A stretch of 64,000 bases of DNA from Thermotoga sp. KOL6 (GTDB lineage: Bacteria > Thermotogota > Thermotogae > Thermotogales > Thermotogaceae): assembly GCF_002866025.1 (NCBI RefSeq), contig NZ_LNDE01000002.1:186001-250000 (forward strand), in the 5' to 3' direction. Every line of letters begins with the position of its first letter. The first letter of the stretch is position 1. Position numbers and translations under genes: made by a program. Below the pieces are notes generated by a model. The model saw only the letters and a program-made list of their open reading frames with translations. It was not told the origin of the DNA and did no database searches. Positions 19,377-28,468 of this stretch are shown here, in pieces.

Positions 19377-20708
19377 ATGCGTAAACTTCTACTGACGATC
19401 CTTTTGGTGGCATCTCTCTTGATTTTCGCAGAAGAAATCACTATTACCGCATGGACGGTGGGTCCTGACAATCCTTCCTATTACAGGTTTGAAAACTTAA
19501 AGACCGCAGCAGAGAGGCTCAACAAGATACTCAGAGATCTTGGAGTAGATCTTACGATTAAAGTGGATGGATATTTTGACACCACAGATTGGAGCTCTTT
19601 CAAACAGAAAGTGGTATTCGGTATCAAGTCGGGTCAGGTTGTGGATATTGTCTGTTCAGGCCACGACGACATAGGAGCTTGGGCTAGAGCAGGATATATT
19701 ATTCCTCTCGATGAATACGTGAAGAAGTATTGGGACGAGGTCTATTACGATTTCATACCATCGCTCTGGGAATCGACGAAGTACAAAGGGAAGATTTACG
19801 GTATTCCACAGGATACAGAAGCTAGGCCGTTCTATATCAACAAACAGGTGTTGAAAAAACTTGGATGGTCTGATGAGGAAATCAACTCATTACCGGAACG
19901 TATCGCCAAGGGAGAATTCACCTTTGAAGATTTCATCGAAGTAGCAAAAGAGGCTGTGGAAAAAGGGTATGTTGAGTGGGGTATTTATCACAGGCCAAAA
20001 GCAGGTATCGACTATTACCAGCTTATGATCAGCATGGGTATCGATTTCTATGATGAAGAAAACGCGGTGTTTGTTTACAATGTGGAGGACATGAAGCGCT
20101 ATTATAAACTCCTGTACGATTTGGCGAATACCTACAAGATCTTGCCTAAGAACATGATAGGAACACCTTGGACCTCTGTGCACAAAGATGTCACAAGTGG
20201 AAAAGTTTTGGCATGGATGGGTGGTACCTGGAATTGGGCAGAATGGAAGAAGGATTACGGAAAAACCGAAGAAGAGCTTCAGAGCATGTTCATCCTTGCG
20301 CCGGTTCCAAAGTTCAGAGATAAAGGGAGACCGAATACATTGTCCCATCCCATTGTTTACATGATACCGAGTACGAGCAAACATCCTGATATTGCTTTCT
20401 TGCTTATAACACTTGCTTCCGCGCCGGAACTCAACATGAGACATGCCGTTGAAAGCGGGCATCTTCCCATCAGGTGGCAACAGACCGTCCTTCCAGAATA
20501 TACGAAGGAATTCATCATGGTTGAAGGAACAAAACTTCTACCGTATTCAGGCTTCATACCGAACGATGATATGTTCAATCTCTACAATCAAATCATTTTC
20601 GAAGGTATGCAAATGGCAGAAGGTGGTATGAATCCGGAGAAAGTGGCAGAGGATGTGGCGAAAAGATTAAAATCTCAACTGAAAGACAGAGTTGTGATCA
20701 TTGAGTGA
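19377..20708 (+). CDS. inoE: Inositol(-phosphate) ABC transporter, substrate-binding protein
   Basis: The 443-residue protein has a signal peptide (MRKLLLTILLVASLLIFA) and the extracellular solute-binding family 1 fold of CUT1 systems. It corresponds to TM0418 (InoE); the T. maritima InoEFGK system was reported to recognise myo-inositol phosphate. The ATG at 19377 is preferred to one 15 bases upstream because the G-rich ribosome binding site lies between them. A GATAAAAT at 19348-19355 may be a -10 box for a separate transcript, but no good -35 is seen. Its stop codon lies in the stem of a hairpin. Confidence 0.88.
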   Translation: MRKLLLTILLVASLLIFAEEITITAWTVGPDNPSYYRFENLKTAAERLNKILRDLGVDLTIKVDGYFDTTDWSSFKQKVVFGIKSGQVVDIVCSGHDDIGAWARAGYIIPLDEYVKKYWDEVYYDFIPSLWESTKYKGKIYGIPQDTEARPFYINKQVLKKLGWSDEEINSLPERIAKGEFTFEDFIEVAKEAVEKGYVEWGIYHRPKAGIDYYQLMISMGIDFYDEENAVFVYNVEDMKRYYKLLYDLANTYKILPKNMIGTPWTSVHKDVTSGKVLAWMGGTWNWAEWKKDYGKTEEELQSMFILAPVPKFRDKGRPNTLSHPIVYMIPSTSKHPDIAFLLITLASAPELNMRHAVESGHLPIRWQQTVLPEYTKEFIMVEGTKLLPYSGFIPNDDMFNLYNQIIFEGMQMAEGGMNPEKVAEDVAKRLKSQLKDRVVIIE

Positions 20709-20730
20709 GGGGTTCTCCCCTCACTCTTTT
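20705..20730 (+). promoter_or_regulatory. Stem-loop after inoE
   Basis: GTGAGGGG (20705-20712), loop TTCT, CCCCTCAC (20717-20724), then TCTTTT. It resembles a weak terminator and contains the inoE stop codon; it probably lowers expression of the permease genes relative to the binding protein. Confidence 0.7.
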
Positions 20731-20744
20731 CGTGAGGTGAGGAC

Positions 20745-21629
20745 ATGAAAAAGTTGAAAGCTTGGTTCCTTCTTTCGCCTCTCTTATTTTTTGTGATAGT
20801 GTTCTTTTTCATACCGGTGGTACTCACTGTAGTGATAGCATTCACAGATATGGATTACACGCTTTCGTGGAATTTTGTGGGTTTTCAGAATTTTAAGGAC
20901 ATTTCCACTGATTTCATCATACCCAAAGTAATCGCAAACACTTTCATTTATACTTTTGGTACCCTAGGGATGTTTAATCTGGGAACTGCCCTTTTGCTTT
21001 CCCTTCTCACCACTTCCATAAGCGATAAATGGGGGAATTTTTTCAGAACTCTTTGGATGTTACCAAGACTCACACCATCTGTTGTTTACGGTCTTCTCTG
21101 GCTTTGGATGTTCGATCCTACTGAATACGGACTTGTAAATTTCCTGAGGAGCTTTTTCGGATTGCCACCACAGGATTGGCTCCACACCGCTCCAATGTGG
21201 ATGATCATTTTCGCAAATGGGTTCATCGGAGCATCTATGGGTATGCTTGTTTTCACTGCTGCAATAAAATCCATTCCAGAAGACTACTACCGAGCTGCGA
21301 AAATCGATGGTGCAAGTTGGTTCATGATTGCACGCCGAATTACTCTTCCGTTGATAAAATGGCATCTGCTTTTCGTAACTGCTTACCAAACCCTTTCACT
21401 CCTGGCTTCTTTTGAATACATTCTCATCATAACCGATGGGGGACCGGTTTACAGAACAGAAGTTTGGGCACTTTATACCTATCACAATGCTTTCTCCCAT
21501 TTTAGATTCGGTTACGGTGCTGCTCTTTCCATAATACTGGTCATTATTGGTGTGATCTCGGCATTTGTTTACATGAGATTCTTTGGTTTCGAGTCTTTGA
21601 TGGAAAGACCGAAGGTCGAGGTGGAATAA
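20745..21629 (+). CDS. inoF: Inositol(-phosphate) ABC transporter permease 1
   Basis: The 294-residue CUT1 permease (MalF/UgpA type) has six hydrophobic segments and the EAA-type coupling loop EDYYRAAKIDGASWFMIARRITLPLIKW shortened here to its core AAKIDGAS. ATG follows GTGAGGTGAGGAC. It is followed by a TAATG junction with the second permease. Matches TM0419 by order. Confidence 0.9.
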   Translation: MKKLKAWFLLSPLLFFVIVFFFIPVVLTVVIAFTDMDYTLSWNFVGFQNFKDISTDFIIPKVIANTFIYTFGTLGMFNLGTALLLSLLTTSISDKWGNFFRTLWMLPRLTPSVVYGLLWLWMFDPTEYGLVNFLRSFFGLPPQDWLHTAPMWMIIFANGFIGASMGMLVFTAAIKSIPEDYYRAAKIDGASWFMIARRITLPLIKWHLLFVTAYQTLSLLASFEYILIITDGGPVYRTEVWALYTYHNAFSHFRFGYGAALSIILVIIGVISAFVYMRFFGFESLMERPKVEVE

Positions 21630-22480
21630 TGAGGCTCTCCTTCTGGCAAAGAAATTCGGAGAAAATAAGAACAATAGTGATAATATTCATTCTCTTCTTG
21701 ATCACTTCTCCAATTCTAATTGGATACGTCTGGCTCGTCCTTAGATCTTTCAGTGAAGACCTTGTTAACGGATTCATTCCCACTAAGCTTACTTTAAAAA
21801 ATTGGAGATTTCTTTGGCAAGAAATAAAGGGATATCCGAATATTTGGCATACCACCCTGAACACAGCATTACTTGCACTTGGTGTTATGGGAGTTGAAGT
21901 TATAATTACGAGTTTAGGAGGATATGCCCTTTCAAGATACGATTTTCCAGGGAGATCCACTATGATGAAATTCATCCTAGCCTTACACGCATTTCCTGCC
22001 ATTTCGCTCATGACAGCAGTTTTCTATCTGCTTTGGACACTCAAACTTTTAGATACCCTGTGGGGAGTTATTCTTCTCAAGGCTTCTTTGGAAGTTCCGT
22101 GGGGAACTTGGATTATGAAAGGATTTTACGATGGTATACCCTGGGAACTCGAGTGGGCAGGCCTTGTTGACGGATACAGCAGATTCGAAGTATGGAGAAG
22201 GATCCTATTGCCCCTTGTGAAACCAGGAATTGCAGTTACCGCTATCTTTGCTTTCCTATCAGGGTGGTCTGAATTTGTCTTCGTGAACACATTCATCTTT
22301 TCTCAGAATTTGTGGACACTTTCGAAGTATGTGAAGGGATTTATAGGAGATTACAGATTCGCGGACTATGGACTCGTTACAGCCGTTGGGTTGTTCTACA
22401 TGATACCAACCATCATTTTCTTCTTCTTTGTCAGCAAGCATATGATAAAGTTGACGATTGGTGGGGGAGTGAAAGGATAA
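21629..22480 (+). CDS. inoG: Inositol(-phosphate) ABC transporter permease 2
   Basis: The 283-residue CUT1 permease (MalG/UgpE type) has six membrane segments and the coupling loop ELEWAGLVDGYSRFEVWRRI. Its ATG shares a base with the inoF stop (TAATG), and its own stop shares a base with the inoK ATG, so the three are translationally coupled. Matches TM0420 by order. Confidence 0.9.
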   Translation: MRLSFWQRNSEKIRTIVIIFILFLITSPILIGYVWLVLRSFSEDLVNGFIPTKLTLKNWRFLWQEIKGYPNIWHTTLNTALLALGVMGVEVIITSLGGYALSRYDFPGRSTMMKFILALHAFPAISLMTAVFYLLWTLKLLDTLWGVILLKASLEVPWGTWIMKGFYDGIPWELEWAGLVDGYSRFEVWRRILLPLVKPGIAVTAIFAFLSGWSEFVFVNTFIFSQNLWTLSKYVKGFIGDYRFADYGLVTAVGLFYMIPTIIFFFFVSKHMIKLTIGGGVKG

Positions 22481-23559
22481 TGCCTGGTATCAGAGTAGTC
22501 AATCTGAGGAAGTATTTTGGAAAGGTGAGAGCGGTAGATGGTGTTAGCTTCGAAGTGAAGGATGGGGAATTCGTAGCGCTTCTTGGACCGTCTGGGTGCG
22601 GCAAGACAACTACTCTTTTAACTTTGGCCGGGATATATAAACCCACTTCGGGGGAGATATACTTTGACGACGTTCTTGTCAACGAAATACCTCCAAAACA
22701 CAGAGAAGTTGGGATGGTCTTTCAAAACTATGCCCTGTATCCTCATATGACCGTTTTTGAGAACATCGCGTTTCCTTTGCGAGCTAGGAGATTTCCTAAA
22801 GAAGAAATAGAAAAGAAAGTTGTTGAGATAGCGAAAAAACTCCTCATAGATAACTTGCTAGATAGAAAACCTGCGCAGCTTTCAGGGGGTCAGCAACAAA
22901 GGGTAGCACTCGCAAGAGCCCTTGTGAAAGAGCCGAAAGTTCTGCTTTTCGACGAACCTTTGTCGAATTTGGATGCAAACTTAAGAATGCTCATGAGAGC
23001 AGAGATAAAACATTTGCAGCAGGAGCTTGGTATCACATCGGTTTATGTGACACATGACCAGGCTGAAGCTATGACGATGGCGTCGAGAATAGCGGTTTTC
23101 AATCAGGGAAAACTTGTTCAATATGGAACACCGGACGAGGTATATGAAAAACCGAAAAACATGTTTGTTGCCTCCTTCATAGGAAATCCCCCTACAAATT
23201 TTTTGAAAGGTTTTTCTGTTGTCGTGGCAGAAAACCAGACTATTTTGAGAAGAGACAACGTAGTTTTAAAAATACCACAAGTTGTACGTACCGATTTAAA
23301 GGAAGTGGTAGTGGGAATCAGGCCTGAACATTGTAAGATATCTTACAAGCGTGAAGAAAACGCTATTCCGGGAAATGTATACGTTGTAGAACCTTTAGGA
23401 AGAGATATAATAGTGAATGTGCAAACAGAGCACGGAGAGTTGATAAAGGTTTTTGGCGAGCTCGGTAAAATACCGCAGCCAGGGGAGAAGGTGTTCCTCG
23501 TTCCGTCCGTAGAAAAGCTACATTTGTTCGATCCACAAACTGAGGAGACGATCTTCTAA
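22480..23559 (+). CDS. inoK: Inositol(-phosphate) ABC transporter ATPase (MsmK/UgpC type)
   Basis: The 359-residue ATPase has Walker A GPSGCGKTT, signature LSGGQQQRVALARA, Walker B VLLFDEPLSNLDA, switch VTHDQAEAM and a C-terminal OB-fold regulatory domain (about 240-359) typical of CUT1 ATPases. ATPases of this type often serve several CUT1 transporters, which matters because the CUT1 genes at 33263-36223 have none. I start at the ATG overlapping the inoG stop; longer in-frame starts would lie inside inoG. Confidence 0.9.
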   Translation: MPGIRVVNLRKYFGKVRAVDGVSFEVKDGEFVALLGPSGCGKTTTLLTLAGIYKPTSGEIYFDDVLVNEIPPKHREVGMVFQNYALYPHMTVFENIAFPLRARRFPKEEIEKKVVEIAKKLLIDNLLDRKPAQLSGGQQQRVALARALVKEPKVLLFDEPLSNLDANLRMLMRAEIKHLQQELGITSVYVTHDQAEAMTMASRIAVFNQGKLVQYGTPDEVYEKPKNMFVASFIGNPPTNFLKGFSVVVAENQTILRRDNVVLKIPQVVRTDLKEVVVGIRPEHCKISYKREENAIPGNVYVVEPLGRDIIVNVQTEHGELIKVFGELGKIPQPGEKVFLVPSVEKLHLFDPQTEETIF

Positions 23560-23572
23560 AGAAGGTGCGGTG

Positions 23573-24478
23573 ATGATCAAAGGAATAGGAACGAACGTCG
23601 ATACGAGAAGGGTGAACGGATCGATAAAGAGATTGGTGAGTGAGCTTGAATTCTTCAAGAGTATTGGCTTTGATTACGTGGAGATACCGGCAGCAGGACT
23701 CGATGTCATTGCTAGAGGTCGCATCATCAGGAAAAGGTTGGAACGAGTAAAGGAACTACTTTCCAATTACAATTTTCGTTACACGGTACACGCCCCTGAT
23801 GTTATCAACCTCAAGATAAAAACAAATCCCTGGCATTACAAGGTTATGGAGGCTACTATAGAGTTTGCCGGAGAGATAAAGGCAGAAGTGGTGGTATACC
23901 ATTACGGTGATGTAGACCATTCCATAGACATACCTGAAAGGTTGCAGAGAAAAGCGGAAATTAACGCCCTCGGTGAACTCGCAGAATTCGCAAGAGAGAA
24001 GAACGTTGTGATAGGAATTGAAAATGTAACCCATTCCGTTTCCGAGGTGTTAGAACTTGTAAAAACAGTGAATCATCCTAACGTTAAGTTAGTCATAGAT
24101 GTAGGGCATCTCTTTATCTTTACAAGTTACACAGGGATCAATTTTTATGGAGAGTTGAAAAAAGGTCTCCCACATGCTGTAGAATTGCACCTCAGTGATA
24201 ATTTTGGTGAATCGCCTCAGACGTATCAAAAGATTCCGGATATAGAAGCCTTTCGTTTTGTTTATGGAATAGGGGACCTCCATCTTCCCATTGGGGAAGG
24301 CGATATCCCCTACAACAAAGTGTTGAAAATCATAAGGGAATCTGGTTTCGATGGAATCGTCATATTGGAGATAAATTCGATGGATAGATTTGCCGACGAA
24401 TATGCGGATTCTTTGAATCTGCTTCGAAAGAGACTCATTTTGAATAGCAACAGAAAAAGAAAAAACAGATCAAGATAG
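23573..24478 (+). CDS. Sugar phosphate isomerase/epimerase family protein
   Basis: This 301-residue TIM-barrel protein (AP-endonuclease-2/xylose isomerase-like) begins GIGTNVDTRRVNGSIKRL and has VIGIENVTHS, LVIDVGHLFIF, VELHLSDN and IVILEINSMD, which would carry the metal ligands. It follows inoK by 13 bases and closes the inositol operon, so a role in isomerising or epimerising an inositol-derived keto sugar is likely, but its reaction is not known to me. An in-frame GTG directly before the ATG is an alternative start. Confidence 0.8.
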   Translation: MIKGIGTNVDTRRVNGSIKRLVSELEFFKSIGFDYVEIPAAGLDVIARGRIIRKRLERVKELLSNYNFRYTVHAPDVINLKIKTNPWHYKVMEATIEFAGEIKAEVVVYHYGDVDHSIDIPERLQRKAEINALGELAEFAREKNVVIGIENVTHSVSEVLELVKTVNHPNVKLVIDVGHLFIFTSYTGINFYGELKKGLPHAVELHLSDNFGESPQTYQKIPDIEAFRFVYGIGDLHLPIGEGDIPYNKVLKIIRESGFDGIVILEINSMDRFADEYADSLNLLRKRLILNSNRKRKNRSR

Positions 24479-24509
24479 GAAGTTTTATCTTTACTAAAGG
24501 AGGGGTTTT

Positions 24510-25190
24510 GTGTCAAAGGTTCATGAAACAGTGGAAAAAATCGAAAAATTGATAGAAGAAATGAATCTGAAGAAGGGTGATAGACTTCCTTCGGAAAGAG
24601 AGTTGTGTGAACGAACGGGTGCTTCACGAATAATCGTAAGAGAAGCTCTGAGCTTTCTGAAAGCTTCAGGAATCATCAAAAGTAGAAGAGGGAGCGGAAA
24701 TTACATTGTAAGACTTCCCAGGGAAAAAAACAGTAGATCAGAAAATTTTGAGCTTTTTTTAGAGTATGATATAGATGAATTGGTGAACGCTCGTGAGTTT
24801 TTGGACAAAGCAATTGCGGAATTTTGTCTTCACAATTTTACTCTTCAAATGATAGAGGATATGGAGCGGTTTCTTTCCATGATGAAGGAAAACTACAAGC
24901 GAAAGAATTTCCAATCTTTGACAGAGGCAGATATAATGTTTCACAAAGTGTACATAAAAGCAGCGCGGAATCCCATCATTTCATCTTTAGCGGGTAATTT
25001 GTTGGAATACATGAAAAGCCGTATCTGGTATGTTCTGAAAAAGGATTATCTGGCAGATTCGGAATATCAGAAAAGATCCATAAAGTTTCATGAGGATATA
25101 CTCAATGCAATAGTCTCAAATAACAAAACGCATCTTCTAAAGGCTATAGAAAATCATTACAAAAACATCCTCGATCATCTAAGCCTTTGA
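24510..25190 (+). CDS. GntR-family (FadR/FCD subfamily) regulator, candidate regulator of the sulfo-sugar operon
   Basis: The 226-residue protein has an N-terminal winged helix (about 1-75; LPSERELCERTGASRIIVREALSFLKASGIIKSRRGSGNYIV) and a helical FCD ligand domain (about 85-226; DIMFHKVYIKAARNPIISSL and HEDILNAIVSNNKTHLLKAIENHY provide the usual metal-binding His/Asp). GTG start after AAAGGAGGGG. It ends 26 bases from the convergent glycosidase gene. It has no obvious link to inositol, and the operon promoter at 36261-36288 contains TGGTAATACCA, of the TGGTnnnACCA type bound by FadR-like proteins, so it may control that operon. Confidence 0.82.
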   Translation: MSKVHETVEKIEKLIEEMNLKKGDRLPSERELCERTGASRIIVREALSFLKASGIIKSRRGSGNYIVRLPREKNSRSENFELFLEYDIDELVNAREFLDKAIAEFCLHNFTLQMIEDMERFLSMMKENYKRKNFQSLTEADIMFHKVYIKAARNPIISSLAGNLLEYMKSRIWYVLKKDYLADSEYQKRSIKFHEDILNAIVSNNKTHLLKAIENHYKNILDHLSL

Positions 25191-25216
25191 GTTTCGTTCA
25201 ATAGGTACTCTAGCAA

Positions 25217-27133
25217 CTATCCATAAAATCTTTCTATCTTTCTTATGGTAGTCAGAATATCTTCTGAAAATTTGGAATCCTCTCTTATAAAAACAGGTGG
25301 TTCACCAAGAGGAGCGGGGATCTCCACCCATCCTCCTTTGAATGTTTTTTGGGACCAAATGTGTACCCATTTTTCTCCTCGTGGCAAAAAGACTCTCCAC
25401 CATCTCTTACCATGTTTCAAAACGGGAGCCACTAGTATGTCGTCTCCAAAGAGATATTGGTATTTTGTCCTCCAAGACTCAAGATCCTCGGGATAGTTTA
25501 AAAACAGAGGTTTCACAACTGGTAAGTTGTTTTTCAGAGAAGTGTTGAATTGTTCTTTTATATATTGAATAAGGGACACGTGTACATTTGCCATTTTCGA
25601 GAAATGTTTTAGTATATCGTCCTGTGTGTCAAATTGAATATTTTTCAATGGTCGATTAGTTTGATGGGTACGCATGACAGGAGAGAAAGCTCCCACTTCG
25701 GCCCATCTCATAAACAGTTCGGGAGTTCTTTTCAACCAAAATAGAGAAGTGTACCCTCCTATATCAAAATGCATGAACCTTACGCCAGAAAGACCAGAAC
25801 TCAACATAGCTGGAACAACGGTTGGTAATCCATCGCTTTTTGACCAATCGACGTTTTGATCTCCTGCCCAAAAGCATGGGCAAAATTTGGTTGATCCGAG
25901 GAATCCCGATCTCATGAAATAGATAATACTTCTCGATGATTCTTTTACAGCTTCAAAGTTCAACCTTGCCCACTCTACTGGATATTTATTATGGAACTCA
26001 ACGGCTGACGAGGTTTTCAAAAGAGCATCTAATGGTAAATACTCCCCGAAATCGGCCATCCAACCATCTATACCTATCGATATCATATTCCTTACTATTA
26101 CCGACTTGTACCATTCGAATGCTTCCGGATTGCTTAAATCTAAAAGCCCGGCTGGGAATGTTGTAACAATAATGTCGTAGACACTACCATCTCTTTTCTT
26201 AACTAAATAGCCGTTTTTGGCAGCTTCCTTGTACATTTTCCCATCTTTTATCAAGAACGGGTTTATATAAGCCAAAAAATGGATGCCCATTTCCCTCCAT
26301 TTTGAGATATACTCCGGCAGATCGTGGTAATCCTCCCTGTCGTATTCCCAGTTCCAGTACACTTGTCTTCCAAACTTGGTGTACACTTTTCCAGACCAAT
26401 CTTGACACCAAATAGCATGAAGAGGGATATCCCACTTTTTGGCTGTTTCAATGACTTTTTCAGCTTTTTCTATTCCTCCTTGGGAGGCTAACCATACACC
26501 AAACATCCAATCTTCATACTCAAATATTCCACCGAAAATTTCATAGAATTTTCTCACCATATCCTCTATTGAACCTTCGAGGAATATGACGCTACACTTG
26601 TTATTCCATATTTCAAAAGTAGCAACATCTTTCAATTCAATCATTACAGGAGTAAAGACTTTCAAGACGATTCCGTATCCTTTGTTGGAGAAAAAAACTG
26701 GTTGAGGAAAATATGTAGTGTACCAATCTCCCCTCACTCCTTTTAGTGCTGCAAGGAGGGATATTAAGTTTTTTCCTCTGCCAACTCCCTGTTCTTGCAC
26801 AAGCAATGGAAATTTTTTCCCTCTCAAATTGAGTTCGTTGTATTGTTCCCCACCTCCGAAGATGATCTCATCATCTTCCAATTCGATCTCCATTATTATT
26901 CTGTTACTTGTTTTGTTCCCATTGATCTCTATTTCTAAGGGGTCTTCAGAAACCACCCTTAAGGTTCCCTCAAATTTTTTCTTTTCTTTTAAAACCGATT
27001 TTATGAGGTAGTGTCCATGGTGTTCTTTAATTTCTACCTCTCCAGTACCTTCCCATAACCTTTCTGAGGAAAACAGGATTCGATCCTGGATTTTAATGTA
27101 AAATTTATTCTTAGAGGGATTGAATATCACCAT
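25217..27133 (-). CDS. GH31 glycosidase of the YihQ (sulfoquinovosidase) type
   Basis: The 638-residue protein has an N-terminal beta-sandwich, a TIM barrel and C-terminal beta domains of GH31. The nucleophile is Asp361 in DGWMADFGEYLPLD and the acid/base Asp425 in WAGDQNVDW; both stretches are close to E. coli YihQ. Of the YihQ residues that recognise sulfoquinovose (Gln, Gln, Arg, Trp, Tyr), Gln218, Gln244, Trp260 and Tyr461 appear conserved, but the Arg position is Gln257 with Arg at 256. It should release an unusual glucose derivative, possibly sulfoquinovose from its glycerol glycoside. No signal peptide, so substrate is imported first. Last gene of the minus-strand operon; start overlaps the isomerase gene by 23 bases. 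An ordinary alpha-glucosidase/xylosidase is the alternative. Confidence 0.85.
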   Translation of the reverse strand: MVIFNPSKNKFYIKIQDRILFSSERLWEGTGEVEIKEHHGHYLIKSVLKEKKKFEGTLRVVSEDPLEIEINGNKTSNRIIMEIELEDDEIIFGGGEQYNELNLRGKKFPLLVQEQGVGRGKNLISLLAALKGVRGDWYTTYFPQPVFFSNKGYGIVLKVFTPVMIELKDVATFEIWNNKCSVIFLEGSIEDMVRKFYEIFGGIFEYEDWMFGVWLASQGGIEKAEKVIETAKKWDIPLHAIWCQDWSGKVYTKFGRQVYWNWEYDREDYHDLPEYISKWREMGIHFLAYINPFLIKDGKMYKEAAKNGYLVKKRDGSVYDIIVTTFPAGLLDLSNPEAFEWYKSVIVRNMISIGIDGWMADFGEYLPLDALLKTSSAVEFHNKYPVEWARLNFEAVKESSRSIIYFMRSGFLGSTKFCPCFWAGDQNVDWSKSDGLPTVVPAMLSSGLSGVRFMHFDIGGYTSLFWLKRTPELFMRWAEVGAFSPVMRTHQTNRPLKNIQFDTQDDILKHFSKMANVHVSLIQYIKEQFNTSLKNNLPVVKPLFLNYPEDLESWRTKYQYLFGDDILVAPVLKHGKRWWRVFLPRGEKWVHIWSQKTFKGGWVEIPAPLGEPPVFIREDSKFSEDILTTIRKIERFYG

Positions 27134-28463
27134 TTCTAAACACCTTCCATCCTTTCATTTTCGCAAATCTTATCAGTGGATTTGCAAAAGATCCGTATCC
27201 TAAAACGACATGATGCGGGAACCCATTTTCCACGAGAACTTTTAAGGTTTTCACAGGGTCTTTTACCTTGACTCTCACGTATGTTCCTTTTAACTCTTGC
27301 TTAGTGGGAATGGCTTCGCCTTCAGTTACAAAAAGTCTCCATTCCCCATCCATATGATCTACTCGAGCAATGGTAACATGTCCTGGCTTAAGGACAAAAT
27401 CCGTGGTTACACCTTTTCCGCCTGCAAAATAGGTTTCCAAAGATTTTCTTGATTTGCCATCCCAAAGTGTATGCGGCGCTACTCCACAATGCCACATTAG
27501 AAAAGTTGAATCCTTTTCGATGATCTGACTAATATCTGAAAGGTAAACATCCTGACATCCAATTGCTTTGAGCATCAACATAGTAATAGCTCCTAGTATA
27601 TCACCTTCGCAGCTTAAAACGAAGTCATTTGCCATATTCCATGCCATAGCAGCACAAGGTGATATCCCGTAATGGGTAGCAAACTCTGGCCAACATCTAA
27701 TAGCTAAAGCATCAAAGTTTCCTGTTTCTATGATTCTTTTCAAGGAAATAGCCAAATTGCATACTTTATTTTTTTTGTCTTCAGAAAGCTTACTCGTATC
27801 GTAAATCTTTTCCATTTCACGCTTCAGAGTTTTTAAAGATTCATCATCCGCTCTTATATTAAAGGCAGTGTTCAAGGGAATGTATTCTACCATCACATTC
27901 AACTCTTTTAAAAGAAGGGGTTCGTAAATGTCAATGTTCAAGAAAGTTTTTGCATGCCCCCCTAGAACTCCTATTTTCGATCCTTTCAGTTTTTTGCTGA
28001 TTTTTATGACATCAATCCATTCTTTGAACTCTCGGTGAAAAGATTTGTCTTTTGATGAACCGTAAATGAAATCAACATCCTTTCTTCCAATTTTTTTCAA
28101 ATTAGATACGTCAAGATGCGCTCCTACTAAAGAGTTGAGTTTTACCCTCCCTTCTGAAGAATAAGGGGGCTCAGGGACTGCCCAACAAAGCATTGGAGTT
28201 TTTGGAAATTCTTGCGAAAGAAGAAGAGCAATGTTACCAAGATGAAAGGTTAAGCTCATGATTACCATACCGTCTATGTCTATCTTCTTCGAACGATTTA
28301 AAAACGCTTCTAAATTTTCTGGGTACTCTACAACATCCGGTGGTATGATCCAATTGACCTCTTTGTATTTTCTTAGGATATTTAATTCTTCTTCAAATAT
28401 GCTCCTTCCTTCAGACACCTCATATGTACTTCTCACGGCTGGAACAAGTAGAAGATTGATCAT
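27111..28463 (-). CDS. L-fucose/L-arabinose isomerase-like protein, candidate sulfoquinovose isomerase
   Basis: This 450-residue protein resembles the fucose/arabinose isomerase superfamily. The C-terminal half carries the expected Mn ligands: Glu260 in AIRCWPEF, Asp288 in SCEGDI and His325 in FLMWHCGVAPH. It is shorter than FucI (about 590) and close to the group used as sulfoquinovose-sulfofructose isomerases in sulfo-transaldolase operons of Firmicutes, as far as I remember. The ATG at 28463 is preferred over a GTG nine bases upstream that lies within AGGGGTGAT, the ribosome binding site. It starts 5 bases after the aldehyde dehydrogenase gene. Substrate assignment is inference from context. 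Confidence 0.75.
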   Translation of the reverse strand: MINLLLVPAVRSTYEVSEGRSIFEEELNILRKYKEVNWIIPPDVVEYPENLEAFLNRSKKIDIDGMVIMSLTFHLGNIALLLSQEFPKTPMLCWAVPEPPYSSEGRVKLNSLVGAHLDVSNLKKIGRKDVDFIYGSSKDKSFHREFKEWIDVIKISKKLKGSKIGVLGGHAKTFLNIDIYEPLLLKELNVMVEYIPLNTAFNIRADDESLKTLKREMEKIYDTSKLSEDKKNKVCNLAISLKRIIETGNFDALAIRCWPEFATHYGISPCAAMAWNMANDFVLSCEGDILGAITMLMLKAIGCQDVYLSDISQIIEKDSTFLMWHCGVAPHTLWDGKSRKSLETYFAGGKGVTTDFVLKPGHVTIARVDHMDGEWRLFVTEGEAIPTKQELKGTYVRVKVKDPVKTLKVLVENGFPHHVVLGYGSFANPLIRFAKMKGWKVFRNGDIQSL

Positions 28464-28468
28464 AGATA

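Noticed and set aside
22312-22479. Longer N-terminus for the InoK ATPase
   Set aside because: It would overlap inoG by 168 bases and the family begins at the ATG at 22480.
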